Under the pieces are notes generated by a model, which was not told the origin of the DNA, made no database searches, and saw only the letters and a list, made by a program, of their open reading frames with translations. The translations under genes were made by a program, and so were the position numbers. Shown here piece by piece: positions 42,440 to 51,084 of a DNA stretch of 59,126 nt; position 1 is the first letter of the stretch; every line of letters begins with the position of its first letter. This DNA is from Alphaproteobacteria bacterium (GTDB lineage Bacteria > Pseudomonadota > Alphaproteobacteria > Caulobacterales > Hyphomonadaceae): assembly GCA_018969425.1 (NCBI GenBank), contig JAGWYJ010000019.1, positions 1 through 59,126 of the forward strand. The letters run 5' to 3'.

Positions 42440-44856
42440 GAGGCAGGAGACAAACTGATCACCCGCTCAGCGTCACGTTCCACCGCCTCTCGCGAGAAAC
42501 GAAGGGGCGCGTGCCCGCCCTCAGCCCAGAGGGGGAAGAGGTCCCGGTAATGGGAGCTGAACGGATCAAGAGACTGTCCCGGAGTGTTGACGAAGAGGGA
42601 ATTGTCCCACGCACCTGCATCCATCACCATGCGGACAGATGCCCCGGCCGTCACCTGAAAGTCAGAGGACCGATAGCTCTGGGCTCTGGGTGTTGAAGCC
42701 GATCCGGGAACCTGCAAGGGACCGACCGTCATCTGTTCGCGGAGTTGAGGGTCAGCCAGCGAAGCGACAGCCGGTTCAAAGAAAGCGCGATGCAGACGCC
42801 CCCACTTCCAGGTTTCCATATCCTCTCCCAGACGATCACGCAGTTCAATGAGGGCGGAACGAAGGCTCTCGACGATCACCTCAGCCCGTGCGCCCACAGG
42901 ATCCTGACCCAGCCGCGTATCGGGAGCTTCAAGATAGGAAAGAACCGCCTCGAGTTGTCCGGAACCGACAATCTCACGGGCGGGCGCTGGCGTAACCCGT
43001 GAGACCACAGCACGCCCAAGATGCTTGTTCGCCCAGACTTCATAAATCGCAGCCGGAAGACTCTCCACTGTCTGCGCGCCGTCCCAGGCTCTGAGCGCAT
43101 CCAGCGCCCGATCCACGGAAGGATCGCCCGCCGACACACCCTTAAGCAGAGCGACAAGTCGCCTCGCCTGTGGACTGACGACATCCCCCTGAAGGGCGGC
43201 CGCCTCCCTGAGACTGACAGATGCGTCTCCAGCCAGAACCTCCCGAATACGATCAATTCTCGAACGATCGACCCATTCAAATGCGATCTTGTTCTGCTCG
43301 GCAGGATATCCGGCGGGAAGGTTCATCTCGTTGGCGGTCGCGAAAAATCCCTGCTCAGGATTATAGACAGACGGCAGGACGTCTTTCCCGTGGAACCCGG
43401 ACCATTCATAACGCCCATCTCCCGGAACGGGCATAAGACCGTCCCAGTTGCTCCGGACCGGCGTTCGCCCGGATGCCGACCAGCCGATATTTCCCCTGAT
43501 GTCTGCATAAACAAGGTTGAGCGGTGGGGCGCCCCAGGCCTGACTGGCTGCGCGAAAATCCTCCCATGTCCTCGCCTTCAGGAGACGGGAAGATCCGAAG
43601 TAGCCGGACAGACCCGGCTCATTCCAAACGGTTCTCAGAGCGAACGCCTGACCCGTACTCCGGTTGGTCTTCAGCACCGGACCATGCCGCGTAAATAAAA
43701 GATCCACAGTGCGAGCCGCCTCGCCTTTGACCTCGATGACTTCACGCAGGACGCGCATGGGCTCCCAGCGACCCTTATATCGATAGTGGGAATCCCCGCC
43801 AGGCTTGAGGTCGTAGACATACAGGTCCTCCTGATCGATGGCGAAAATCGTGATGCCGAAGGCGATTTCGTCGTTATGACCGATCGAGACCCCGGGCAGA
43901 GCCGGCTCGCCAGCTCCGATGATGTTCAAACCTGGGGCATTGAGGCCGACGACATATCGCAAGGATGGAACGCCAAGCGCACGATGAGGATCATTGGCGA
44001 GCATGGCGCGCCCGGTCTCTGTCCGACCCGGCGAGATCACCCAGTTGTTCGATCCCTGACCCAGACCGGTCTCCAGGGCTTCAGCAAGCTGGAGCAGAGG
44101 AGCCGTCTCAGCACGACGCTGGCGGACAAGGGCGTCAAACTCAACGTTCTGGGTCGCGAGGAAATAATCCCTCAGAACATCCTCAGGCACATCGCAGGGA
44201 TCAAGCCCCTTCGGAATAGCGCTCTGATGGGCCGGCTCCAGCTTGCGGCGCAGCATGTCAGCCTCAAGGCCGCCGACGCACGCCACGCGCGCGCGGGCCA
44301 CCTCAGAGGTGACATTCGACACCAGGGCATGGCTGCGGATACGCACCACATCTTCCGCCGTCCAGGTTTCCGGCTGGCTGTCGGTCAGAGTGAACTCGAC
44401 CGGCAGATTGCGCCGCCCGGCTCGAACCTCGTCGACAAACGTGTTGACGCCCGCGACGAAGGCCTCGACGGACGCACGCGCCTCCGGAGCGTAGGAGCCC
44501 CACTCACGCTCCATATCGCCCCGATACAGAAATAGACGGGCCGCCCGATCCTGCTCCACATAAGCCGGCCCGAACGAAGCGGCTAGGCGGCCGAGACCGC
44601 GCTTGCGCCAGAGATCGATCTGCCAGAGACGGTCTCTTGCCGCGTTATAGCCCTGGAGAAAGTAGGCGTCCCGCTCGCTTTGGGCGAAGATGTGGGCTAC
44701 ACCCCAGTGATCCACGATCAAATCAGCCGGGGCCTCAAGTCCGCGGACGTCCCAGGCCTCTCTCACGACGCCGGGCGATTGGGCGATCGCCTGAAAGGGC
44801 GCACCAGCGAGCGCCGCAAGACAGACGAAGGCCGAGAGGGCTGAAAGGACCCGCAT
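42436..44856 (-). CDS. Penicillin-acylase-family Ntn hydrolase, exported
   Basis: A large precursor (about 806 residues) of the penicillin G acylase/AHL acylase superfamily. It has a signal peptide (ATG 44856 with GGGGAG upstream, ending AIAQSP), an alpha subunit, a linker, then the beta subunit starting at the autocatalytic Ser in GQGSNNWVISPGRTETG (around residue 268). ANDPHR and PGVSIGHNDEIAFG are conserved beta-subunit motifs. Processing would yield a periplasmic heterodimer that cleaves amide bonds of acyl-amino acids, beta-lactams or acyl-homoserine lactones; the sequence does not decide. It converges with the CoA-transferase and is divergent from the MFS gene at 45015. Confidence 0.9.
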   Translation of the reverse strand: MRVLSALSAFVCLAALAGAPFQAIAQSPGVVREAWDVRGLEAPADLIVDHWGVAHIFAQSERDAYFLQGYNAARDRLWQIDLWRKRGLGRLAASFGPAYVEQDRAARLFLYRGDMEREWGSYAPEARASVEAFVAGVNTFVDEVRAGRRNLPVEFTLTDSQPETWTAEDVVRIRSHALVSNVTSEVARARVACVGGLEADMLRRKLEPAHQSAIPKGLDPCDVPEDVLRDYFLATQNVEFDALVRQRRAETAPLLQLAEALETGLGQGSNNWVISPGRTETGRAMLANDPHRALGVPSLRYVVGLNAPGLNIIGAGEPALPGVSIGHNDEIAFGITIFAIDQEDLYVYDLKPGGDSHYRYKGRWEPMRVLREVIEVKGEAARTVDLLFTRHGPVLKTNRSTGQAFALRTVWNEPGLSGYFGSSRLLKARTWEDFRAASQAWGAPPLNLVYADIRGNIGWSASGRTPVRSNWDGLMPVPGDGRYEWSGFHGKDVLPSVYNPEQGFFATANEMNLPAGYPAEQNKIAFEWVDRSRIDRIREVLAGDASVSLREAAALQGDVVSPQARRLVALLKGVSAGDPSVDRALDALRAWDGAQTVESLPAAIYEVWANKHLGRAVVSRVTPAPAREIVGSGQLEAVLSYLEAPDTRLGQDPVGARAEVIVESLRSALIELRDRLGEDMETWKWGRLHRAFFEPAVASLADPQLREQMTVGPLQVPGSASTPRAQSYRSSDFQVTAGASVRMVMDAGAWDNSLFVNTPGQSLDPFSSHYRDLFPLWAEGGHAPLRFSREAVERDAERVISLSPAS

Positions 44857-45014
44857 GATTCTCACTCCCCTGAACGTCAACTTTTCGGACCGGACCTCAG
44901 CATTCATCCTCCCTCGCCGCGTGTCAAAGGACATCCGCGCCCCCTCTTACGAACGCTTGTGACGACCGGCTGAGGCCTCTAAGGTGAAACGAGAAGGAAC
45001 TCAGGGAGCCGGAC

Positions 45015-46313
45015 ATGTCGACCCCACCCGTGTCTCCCTATACGGCGGCCGATCGCATGCGATGGGCGGCTCTCGCTCTGGTCTTCACGGCCGCGATGAT
45101 CAACTACATCGATCGACAGGCCATCGCCGTCCTTAAGCCCGCGCTCGAGACGGAATTCGGCTGGAGCGCTCAGGATTACGCCCATATCGTCTCAGGCTTC
45201 CAACTCGCCACCATCGCATCGATTCTGGCGGTCGGGTGGTTCGTGGACAGGGTCGGGCTCCGATCCGGCTACGCGATCGGGGTGGCCGCCTGGAGCCTCG
45301 CTGGAATGGCCCACGCTGTGGTCACCACCATCGCCGGCTTTATCGGGGTGCGAATCATCCTCGGCGTCACCGAAGCCGTCAACACGCCCGCGGCAGTCAA
45401 AACGGTCGCCACATGGTTCAGGGGCAGAGATCGATCGCTCGCGCTTGGCATCATGAACACTGCGCCCAACATCGGCGCTGTGGCCACGCCCCTGCTCGTT
45501 CCGGCCATAGCCCTCGCGCTGGGCTGGAAGATGGCTTTTATCATCACCGGCGCGCTGGGCTTTGTCTGGCTCGGCTTCTGGTTGCTCCTTCCGAAACCCC
45601 CGGTGACGGTGAGCGAACCTCTGAGCGTTCCGATCGAAGAGACGTCCGCTCCCAAAGCCGGGCTCAAGGCCCTTCTGCGGGATCGACGCGCATGGGCGGT
45701 CGCGCTCGCGAAACTAATGACGGACTTCGTCTTCGCATTCATGCTGTTCTGGGCCCCGGATCTGTTTGCGCGGCGCTACGGGCTCGACATGGCCGGGTTC
45801 GCCCTGCCGATCGCAACGATATTCATGATGGCCGCAGGCGGCTCTCTGTTCGGAGGCTGGCTATCATCCGCGCTTCTGCGAAGGGGCTGCAGTCTGAACG
45901 TCTCACGCAAGATCCCGATGTCGGTCTCTGCAGTATTCGCCCTTCCCGCGCCGCTGGTCATGATCACCCCTGAACCCTGGGCGGCGGTTGCGCTCGTCGG
46001 ACTGGTCCTCGCGGCCCATCAATGCTTCTCGACAAATGTATTTGGCCTGATCACGGATATCTTCCCAAGCCGCATGGTCGGTCTCGTAGCGGGTTTTGGA
46101 GCAACGTTTGGGGGATTGAGCGGCCTTGCCATGCTCGAATTCACAGGCTTCGTGCTCGATACGACGGGCTCCTACCTTCCCATGCTCCTGCTCTGCGGCT
46201 TCGCGTATGTGACAGCGCTGACGACGCTTCACCTGATGGTTCCCAATATCGACAGGGCGAGAGAGGGATCGTCAGAAACCTCGCCTCAGATCTCGGGAGA
46301 AAAGACCGGCTGA
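45015..46313 (+). CDS. MFS transporter, anion:cation symporter (ACS) family
   Basis: A twelve-helix importer resembling ExuT and galactonate permeases. The opening INYIDRQAIAVLKPAL is characteristic of the ACS family, followed by GWFVDRVGLRSGY (loop 2-3) and FRGRDRSLALGIMNTAPNIGAV. The family takes up organic anions such as hexuronates, phthalate-like aromatic acids and tartrate by proton symport. GGGAGCCGGAC precedes ATG 45015. It heads a plus-strand run of catabolic genes to 50555 and probably imports their substrate. Confidence 0.88.
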   Translation: MSTPPVSPYTAADRMRWAALALVFTAAMINYIDRQAIAVLKPALETEFGWSAQDYAHIVSGFQLATIASILAVGWFVDRVGLRSGYAIGVAAWSLAGMAHAVVTTIAGFIGVRIILGVTEAVNTPAAVKTVATWFRGRDRSLALGIMNTAPNIGAVATPLLVPAIALALGWKMAFIITGALGFVWLGFWLLLPKPPVTVSEPLSVPIEETSAPKAGLKALLRDRRAWAVALAKLMTDFVFAFMLFWAPDLFARRYGLDMAGFALPIATIFMMAAGGSLFGGWLSSALLRRGCSLNVSRKIPMSVSAVFALPAPLVMITPEPWAAVALVGLVLAAHQCFSTNVFGLITDIFPSRMVGLVAGFGATFGGLSGLAMLEFTGFVLDTTGSYLPMLLLCGFAYVTALTTLHLMVPNIDRAREGSSETSPQISGEKTG

Positions 46314-46383
46314 TCGCCATGGAGAGGATCTGCGGATCCTTCGCAGACAGACGCTGCCTCACTCCCGCCCGTACCACCCCTCG

Positions 46384-47439
46384 TTGAAAGTTGACGCTCA
46401 CGTGCCCCCTCGCCCATCCGTAATCAGACGTATCGTCCTTGCCGCGCAGGCCGATGGGCTTCCCACAGTCGAGACCTTTCGTCTTGAGGAAGCCCCCGCT
46501 CCCGACCTTTCGGATGGTCAGGTTCTGACACGAACTCTGTGTTTTTCAGTCGACCCGGGCACGCGGTCGCGACTGTCGTCCGGAGCCAGCTATGCCCCTC
46601 CGCTCAAGGTTGGAGAAACCATCGACGGCTTCTGCATCGGGCAGGTGGTTGAAAGCCTGAACCCTCGGTTCTCCGAAGGAGATTTAGTGGCCATGGGCGG
46701 GGGCTGGGCGGATCACTGTATCTTTTCCGGTCGCGGTTACATTCAGAAGATTCCCCATGACCGCCTTCCTTTATCCTACTGGATCGGGGTTCTGGGCGTC
46801 CCCGGCATGACCGCCTGGTTCGGTCTCCAACGTGTGGCGGGACTGAAGACCGGCGACCGCCTTCTGATCACGTCCGCCGCCGGTCCCGTCGGCGCCACGG
46901 CGGCGCAGATCGCACGCGTCAAGGGAGCTGGTCTCGTGGTGGGCCTCGCTCGGGGAACTGAAAAAGCCCTATGGCTGCGCTCTGAGGCGAGACTCGACGC
47001 CGTTATTGATTATGCGCTCAGTCCCGATCTGACGGCGGACCTGAAACATGCGGGACCCGAGGGATATGACTGCCTGTTCGACAACGTCGGACCGGAAATG
47101 ATCGATCGGGTCATTCCGCTGATGCGACCTGGAGGTCGCATCGTCATTTCCGGACAGCTCGCAGACTACAACGCACGACCTGGAGAAGCGCGAGGACTGA
47201 TGAACTCCCGATATTTCATCTCGTCACGTCTCAGAATGGAAGGGCTTGTGGTGTTTGACGATCTGCGCGGCTTTCCCGCAGCGCAGAGCGAACTCTCGGG
47301 GATGATCGAAGCCGGAGACGTTCATGTGCGGGAGATCCGGTATTCAGGCCTCGAGGCGGCCCCTGGGGCCTTCATCGATCTGTTCACCGGATTGGATTTT
47401 GGTCGACGGATCGTCGACATCGCCGCCCCTTCTGTCTGA
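46384..47439 (+). CDS. NADP-dependent medium-chain oxidoreductase (MDR, CurA/LTB4-dehydrogenase type)
   Basis: A zinc-free MDR enzyme of about 350 residues that reduces activated double bonds of enones. It shows SVDPGTRSRL (substrate pocket of the PTGR/CurA type), GVLGVPGMTAWFGL, the NADP motif SAAGPVGATAAQIA, and YDCLFDNVGPEMIDRVIPLMRPGGRI. There is no ATG near the beginning; the frame starts with TTG 46384 or GTG 46402, and neither has a clear Shine-Dalgarno, so the start is uncertain. It lies 70 bp after the MFS gene and 10 bp before the enoyl-CoA hydratase. Confidence 0.85.
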   Translation: MKVDAHVPPRPSVIRRIVLAAQADGLPTVETFRLEEAPAPDLSDGQVLTRTLCFSVDPGTRSRLSSGASYAPPLKVGETIDGFCIGQVVESLNPRFSEGDLVAMGGGWADHCIFSGRGYIQKIPHDRLPLSYWIGVLGVPGMTAWFGLQRVAGLKTGDRLLITSAAGPVGATAAQIARVKGAGLVVGLARGTEKALWLRSEARLDAVIDYALSPDLTADLKHAGPEGYDCLFDNVGPEMIDRVIPLMRPGGRIVISGQLADYNARPGEARGLMNSRYFISSRLRMEGLVVFDDLRGFPAAQSELSGMIEAGDVHVREIRYSGLEAAPGAFIDLFTGLDFGRRIVDIAAPSV

Positions 47440-47449
47440 GGACAAACTT

Positions 47450-48250
47450 ATGACTCCTTCGTTTTCCGCCTATCAGCGACTGAAAGCGACGCGCTCAGGA
47501 CGCATCCTGACCCTCAGCCTCACCGGTCCCACGCCCGTAAACGCCGTCGACGCACAGATGCATCATGAGCTCTCAAAAGTGTTTCTCGACGCTCAGGACG
47601 ATCCCGACAGCGATCTGATTGTTCTGACAGGGGAAGGAAAGGCCTTTTGCGGGGGCGGCGATGCGGCATGGTTCAGGACTCATATCGAGAACCCCGCAAC
47701 CTTCAGGGCGATCGGTCCTGAGGCGAAGCGGATCATCACCTCGCTGCTCGACTTGGAGAAGCCGATCATCTGCCGTCTCAATGGAGCGGCTGCCGGTCTG
47801 GGGGCGACCATCGCCCTTCTCTGCGATGTAGTGATCGCCTCTCAAAAGGCCGTCATCGGCGACCCCCATGTAAAGGTGGGTCTCACGGCTGGCGATGGAG
47901 GCGCGGTCATATGGCCGCAGCTGATCGGGTTTGCCCGGGCCAAGGAGCTTCTGATGACAGGAGAAATCCTGACAGCTGACCGCGCCTTATCGCTGGGCCT
48001 GGTCAACCACGTCGTTCCCCACAGTGATCTGGATGCCAAGGTGACAGAGGTCGCGGACCGCATTCTCGCCAATCCGCGCTGGGCAGTGCGCTGGACCAAG
48101 ACCTCCGTCAACATTCCGCTTCGGGCCCTCGCGGCGCAGATCAGCGACGCCGCCATGGCCTACGAAATGCTGTCCAATACGCTTGAAGACCGAAAGGAGG
48201 CGGTGAACGCCTTCATCGACAAGCGCCCCCCCGTTTTTAAGGGCGAATGA
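47450..48250 (+). CDS. Enoyl-CoA hydratase/isomerase (crotonase) family protein
   Basis: A 266-residue crotonase-fold enzyme acting on acyl-CoA. ATG 47450 has GAGG 8 nt upstream; the frame continues upstream in the previous gene, but that part is a shadow. The oxyanion-hole segments are GEGKAFCGGGDAAWF and NGAAAGLGATIALLCDVVIAS. The usual catalytic Glu pair cannot be matched with certainty (GDPHVKVGLTAGDGG replaces the more common E-x-x-x-G-x-x-P-x-x-G-x), so it could be an isomerase or hydrolase of the family. Its stop overlaps the next start (ATGA). Confidence 0.88.
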   Translation: MTPSFSAYQRLKATRSGRILTLSLTGPTPVNAVDAQMHHELSKVFLDAQDDPDSDLIVLTGEGKAFCGGGDAAWFRTHIENPATFRAIGPEAKRIITSLLDLEKPIICRLNGAAAGLGATIALLCDVVIASQKAVIGDPHVKVGLTAGDGGAVIWPQLIGFARAKELLMTGEILTADRALSLGLVNHVVPHSDLDAKVTEVADRILANPRWAVRWTKTSVNIPLRALAAQISDAAMAYEMLSNTLEDRKEAVNAFIDKRPPVFKGE

Positions 48251-49419
48251 TGATCGAAACGACGCTTCCGGAAGCCGCACACATCTCTGAGCTGAGGCGA
48301 CAGCTGAGACGGTTCGTGAACGAAAAAGCGCCTCGGGATCTGAGACGGGAGTGGGACAAGGCTCACACCTTTCCCCGAGATGTGTTTAAAGAACTGACTA
48401 GGATGGGAGTCTGCGGTCTCACAGTGCCTGAGGCCTATGGCGGCCTCGGTCAGGATATCGAAGCGGCGGTCGCGGTGATCGAAGAACTCTCCCGGGCTGG
48501 GCCTTTTCTCTCCGGACCCTATATCCACTGCGCCTTCTATGGCGGCATGAACATCTCCGAAAACGGATCAGACGAGCAGAAGGAAAGTCTGCTTCCGGCA
48601 CTGGCCAGGGGAGACATGTTTCTTGCCTACGGCCTCTCGGAACCGGACGTCGGAGGCGACCTGTCGAGCGTCCGCACTCGCGGCCGCATCGAGGGAGACG
48701 AAATCGTCATCAATGGCTCGAAACGATGGTGCACAGGGGCGGACTGGTCGGACTACATCTACTGCCTGATTAATACGGCGCCTGATCAGCCCAAGCGCAA
48801 CGCGCTCACTTTTGTGCTGATCCCAACCCAGTCAGCGGGCGTGTCGATGACACCCATTGAACATTCCAATCTTCGCTACACCGCTTCGTGCGACGTGCAC
48901 TTCGATGATGTTCGCATCCCTATGAGCGCCATCGTCGGCGGCCCAGCAATGCTCAACAGGGGCTGGAGCCTGCTGGCGGGTCGGGCTCTGGATGTAGAAA
49001 AACTTGAAGTCGCCGCCTGCACATTCGGTTTCGCGCAGGCCGCTGTGGAAGAAGCGTGGACCTATGCTCAGGAGCGGGTTCAGTTTGGAAAGCCGATCGC
49101 AGGCCACCAGGCTGTCAGCCATAAACTAGTGACGGCGCGCACAAAGCTCGAAGCCTGCCGACACATGCTCTACCATGCGGCGAAGCTGGCTGGAGCCGGC
49201 AGCCCGTGCGCGATCGAGACCTCGATGGCCAAACTCTTCATAGCAGACGTCGGTGTCGAAATCGCTCTGGCCTGCCAGCAGGTGATGGGCGCCTACGCCC
49301 TTTCTGACGCCTACGACATGAACCGGAATGTTCGGGACCTGTTGGGAATGCCCATTGTCGGCGGATCCTCCGACATGCAGCGCAACAATCTCGCTGGCCT
49401 GTGGAGACTTAAGGGATGA
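48247..49419 (+). CDS. Acyl-CoA dehydrogenase family protein
   Basis: A FAD flavoprotein of 390 residues with AYGLSEPDVGGDLSSVRT, NGSKRWCTGADWSDYIY and YAQERVQFGKPIAGHQAVSHKL. The C-terminal block that usually reads G-G-T-x-E-I-Q-R reads VGGSSDMQRNN, putting Asp or Ser where the catalytic Glu is common, which is seen in some ring-substrate and steroid-type enzymes. Starts overlap the upstream stop by 4 nt, with a second ATG at 48250. It lies in the middle of the operon, with the related flavoprotein at 49416 starting on its stop codon. Confidence 0.88.
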   Translation: MMIETTLPEAAHISELRRQLRRFVNEKAPRDLRREWDKAHTFPRDVFKELTRMGVCGLTVPEAYGGLGQDIEAAVAVIEELSRAGPFLSGPYIHCAFYGGMNISENGSDEQKESLLPALARGDMFLAYGLSEPDVGGDLSSVRTRGRIEGDEIVINGSKRWCTGADWSDYIYCLINTAPDQPKRNALTFVLIPTQSAGVSMTPIEHSNLRYTASCDVHFDDVRIPMSAIVGGPAMLNRGWSLLAGRALDVEKLEVAACTFGFAQAAVEEAWTYAQERVQFGKPIAGHQAVSHKLVTARTKLEACRHMLYHAAKLAGAGSPCAIETSMAKLFIADVGVEIALACQQVMGAYALSDAYDMNRNVRDLLGMPIVGGSSDMQRNNLAGLWRLKG

Positions 49420-50555
49420 CGGGCGCGACGCAACGGGCCCACGGCCTCCTGTCGGAGATTCGGGCGGCTCGTGCAGGAATGGACGAGGCGCGACAATTAC
49501 CTGCAGACCTCGCCGATCGATTTCGGGAAGAGGGACTCTTCCGTCTGTGTGTGCCCCGGGCCTATGGAGGGGAAGAGGTTGACCCCCTGACGCTTGTGTC
49601 CACGCTTGAGGCGCTTGCAGGCGCCGACGCCTCGGCGGCCTGGTGCGTCATGATCGCGGCGACCACCGGATCTCTGGCAGCCTATCTCCTCCCCGATGAG
49701 GCCCGGACCATCTTCGACGATCCGAATGCGGTGATGACAGGCGCCTACGCTCCGACAGGACGGGCGCGGGTCACGGCCAAAGGCTTCGAGGTCAGCGGGC
49801 GCTGGAAATGGAACAGCGCCGGACGCAATTCGACATGGCTGTGCGCCGGCTGCGTTCTGGAATCTCAAGCCGGTGATCCCGCATCGCCCCCACGAACCCG
49901 TCTGATGATCTTTCCAGCAAACGAAGCGACATTCATCGACACATGGAGAACAAGCGGCCTCAGGGGAACGGGAAGCGGAGACTTTGAAGTCGATCAGCTG
50001 AACGTTCCCCAGGCGCGCTCCGTTTCCCTTGTGGAGGACGAGCCGGTCTGTCCGGGACCTCTATACGCATTCCCCATCTTCGGTCTGTTAGCTATGGGAA
50101 TCGCCGCTGTTGCGTCCGGCAACGCGCTGGAAGCTCTGGAGGAATTTCGCGCTGTCGCCCGGTCCAAGCGCCTGCCCGGCGGACGAACGCTCGCGGAGCG
50201 GGGCGCAATGCAGGTCCTGTTTGCGGAAGCCTATGCGGACGTCCACAGCGCGCGGGCATTCTTTCTTCAGGAAATCGCAAGCGCCTGGTCTTCAGCAAAC
50301 TCTGACGAACCGATCTCGACGGACCAGAAAGCCCGCCTTCGTCTGTCGGCAACCCACCTTGTGCGCACAGCCGCTCTGGTCTGCAGACGGCTTCAGGACG
50401 CGGCGGGCGGCGGAAGCGTGTTCCTCGATGATCCGCTCAACCGCCGATCACTGGACGCCCAGACCATGACCGCCCACATCATGATAGCTCCATCGACCTG
50501 TGAGCTGACCGGGAGGGCTCTGATGGGACTACCCGTTTCAGCCCTCGAACTGTGA
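49416..50555 (+). CDS. Acyl-CoA dehydrogenase-fold flavoprotein, group D monooxygenase-like (HsaA/DszC/HpaB type)
   Basis: A 379-residue flavoprotein of the acyl-CoA dehydrogenase fold. It begins with a helical segment ending LPADLADRFREEGLFRLCVPRAYGG and ADASAAWCVMIAA, a pattern I associate with two-component hydroxylases such as HsaA, rather than the GSG loop of true dehydrogenases. VSGRWKWNSAGRNSTWLCAG and TWRTSGLRGTGSGDFEV fit the same branch. Such enzymes need a partner flavin reductase, which is not in the window. Alternatively it is a second-subunit dehydrogenase paired with 48247, whose stop its start overlaps (ATGA). It is the last gene of the operon. Confidence 0.8.
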   Translation: MTGATQRAHGLLSEIRAARAGMDEARQLPADLADRFREEGLFRLCVPRAYGGEEVDPLTLVSTLEALAGADASAAWCVMIAATTGSLAAYLLPDEARTIFDDPNAVMTGAYAPTGRARVTAKGFEVSGRWKWNSAGRNSTWLCAGCVLESQAGDPASPPRTRLMIFPANEATFIDTWRTSGLRGTGSGDFEVDQLNVPQARSVSLVEDEPVCPGPLYAFPIFGLLAMGIAAVASGNALEALEEFRAVARSKRLPGGRTLAERGAMQVLFAEAYADVHSARAFFLQEIASAWSSANSDEPISTDQKARLRLSATHLVRTAALVCRRLQDAAGGGSVFLDDPLNRRSLDAQTMTAHIMIAPSTCELTGRALMGLPVSALEL

Positions 50556-50610
50556 AGCCAAAGTCTCAGACGTCAGGGCTCGGACAGGCCAGACAAACGT
50601 GGACCCGGGT

Positions 50611-51054
50611 TCAGAGCATCTCCCCCATTTTCAGAGCGTCGCGAGCGATGAGCTCCCGAACATGCGGCGGCGCAGCATCACCCTCCTTCATGCGGGTGAC
50701 GCCGGACAGGTCAAAATACTCACGGAGCGCGATGATGAGACCGTCCTTGAAGAGCACCACGCCTGCATAGGGCGCAGAGACCAGACGTCCCTCGCTGGAC
50801 ACATACTCGTCGACCCCCTCGACAAACAGGGTCTCATCGCGTTCGGCGTAATCGAATATCCGCCAGCGAACTTCGCCGATGCCGGGTGCAAGACTTTCCA
50901 GAAGTCGTCTGGCCTTGGCGCGACCGATGACAGGCGGAGCGATCGCGGCGGCGTAATGCCAGACGATATCCTCATGCATGACGGACAGGACGCCATCGAT
51001 ATTCCGGTCCTTCCAGAACTCGATGAGAGACAGAAGCGTATCGAGGCGGGTCAT
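50611..51054 (-). CDS. NTF2-like (SnoaL/limonene-epoxide-hydrolase-like) protein
   Basis: A 147-residue cone-shaped alpha+beta barrel protein. It opens with the helix TLLSLIEFWKDRNIDGVLSVMHEDIVWHY, and the later strands GRLVSAPYAGVVLFKDGLIIALREYFD are the NTF2/limonene-1,2-epoxide hydrolase hallmark. The 'D-R-D' catalytic triad of epoxide hydrolases cannot be confirmed. GGGGGAA precedes ATG 51054. It lies 30 bp downstream of the FGE-like gene on the same strand. It may act on epoxide or ring intermediates of the neighbouring catabolic operon, or be a binding protein. Confidence 0.8.
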   Translation of the reverse strand: MTRLDTLLSLIEFWKDRNIDGVLSVMHEDIVWHYAAAIAPPVIGRAKARRLLESLAPGIGEVRWRIFDYAERDETLFVEGVDEYVSSEGRLVSAPYAGVVLFKDGLIIALREYFDLSGVTRMKEGDAAPPHVRELIARDALKMGEML

Positions 51055-51084
51055 AAGCGTTCCCCCGAGTTCATGTTGAACGGA

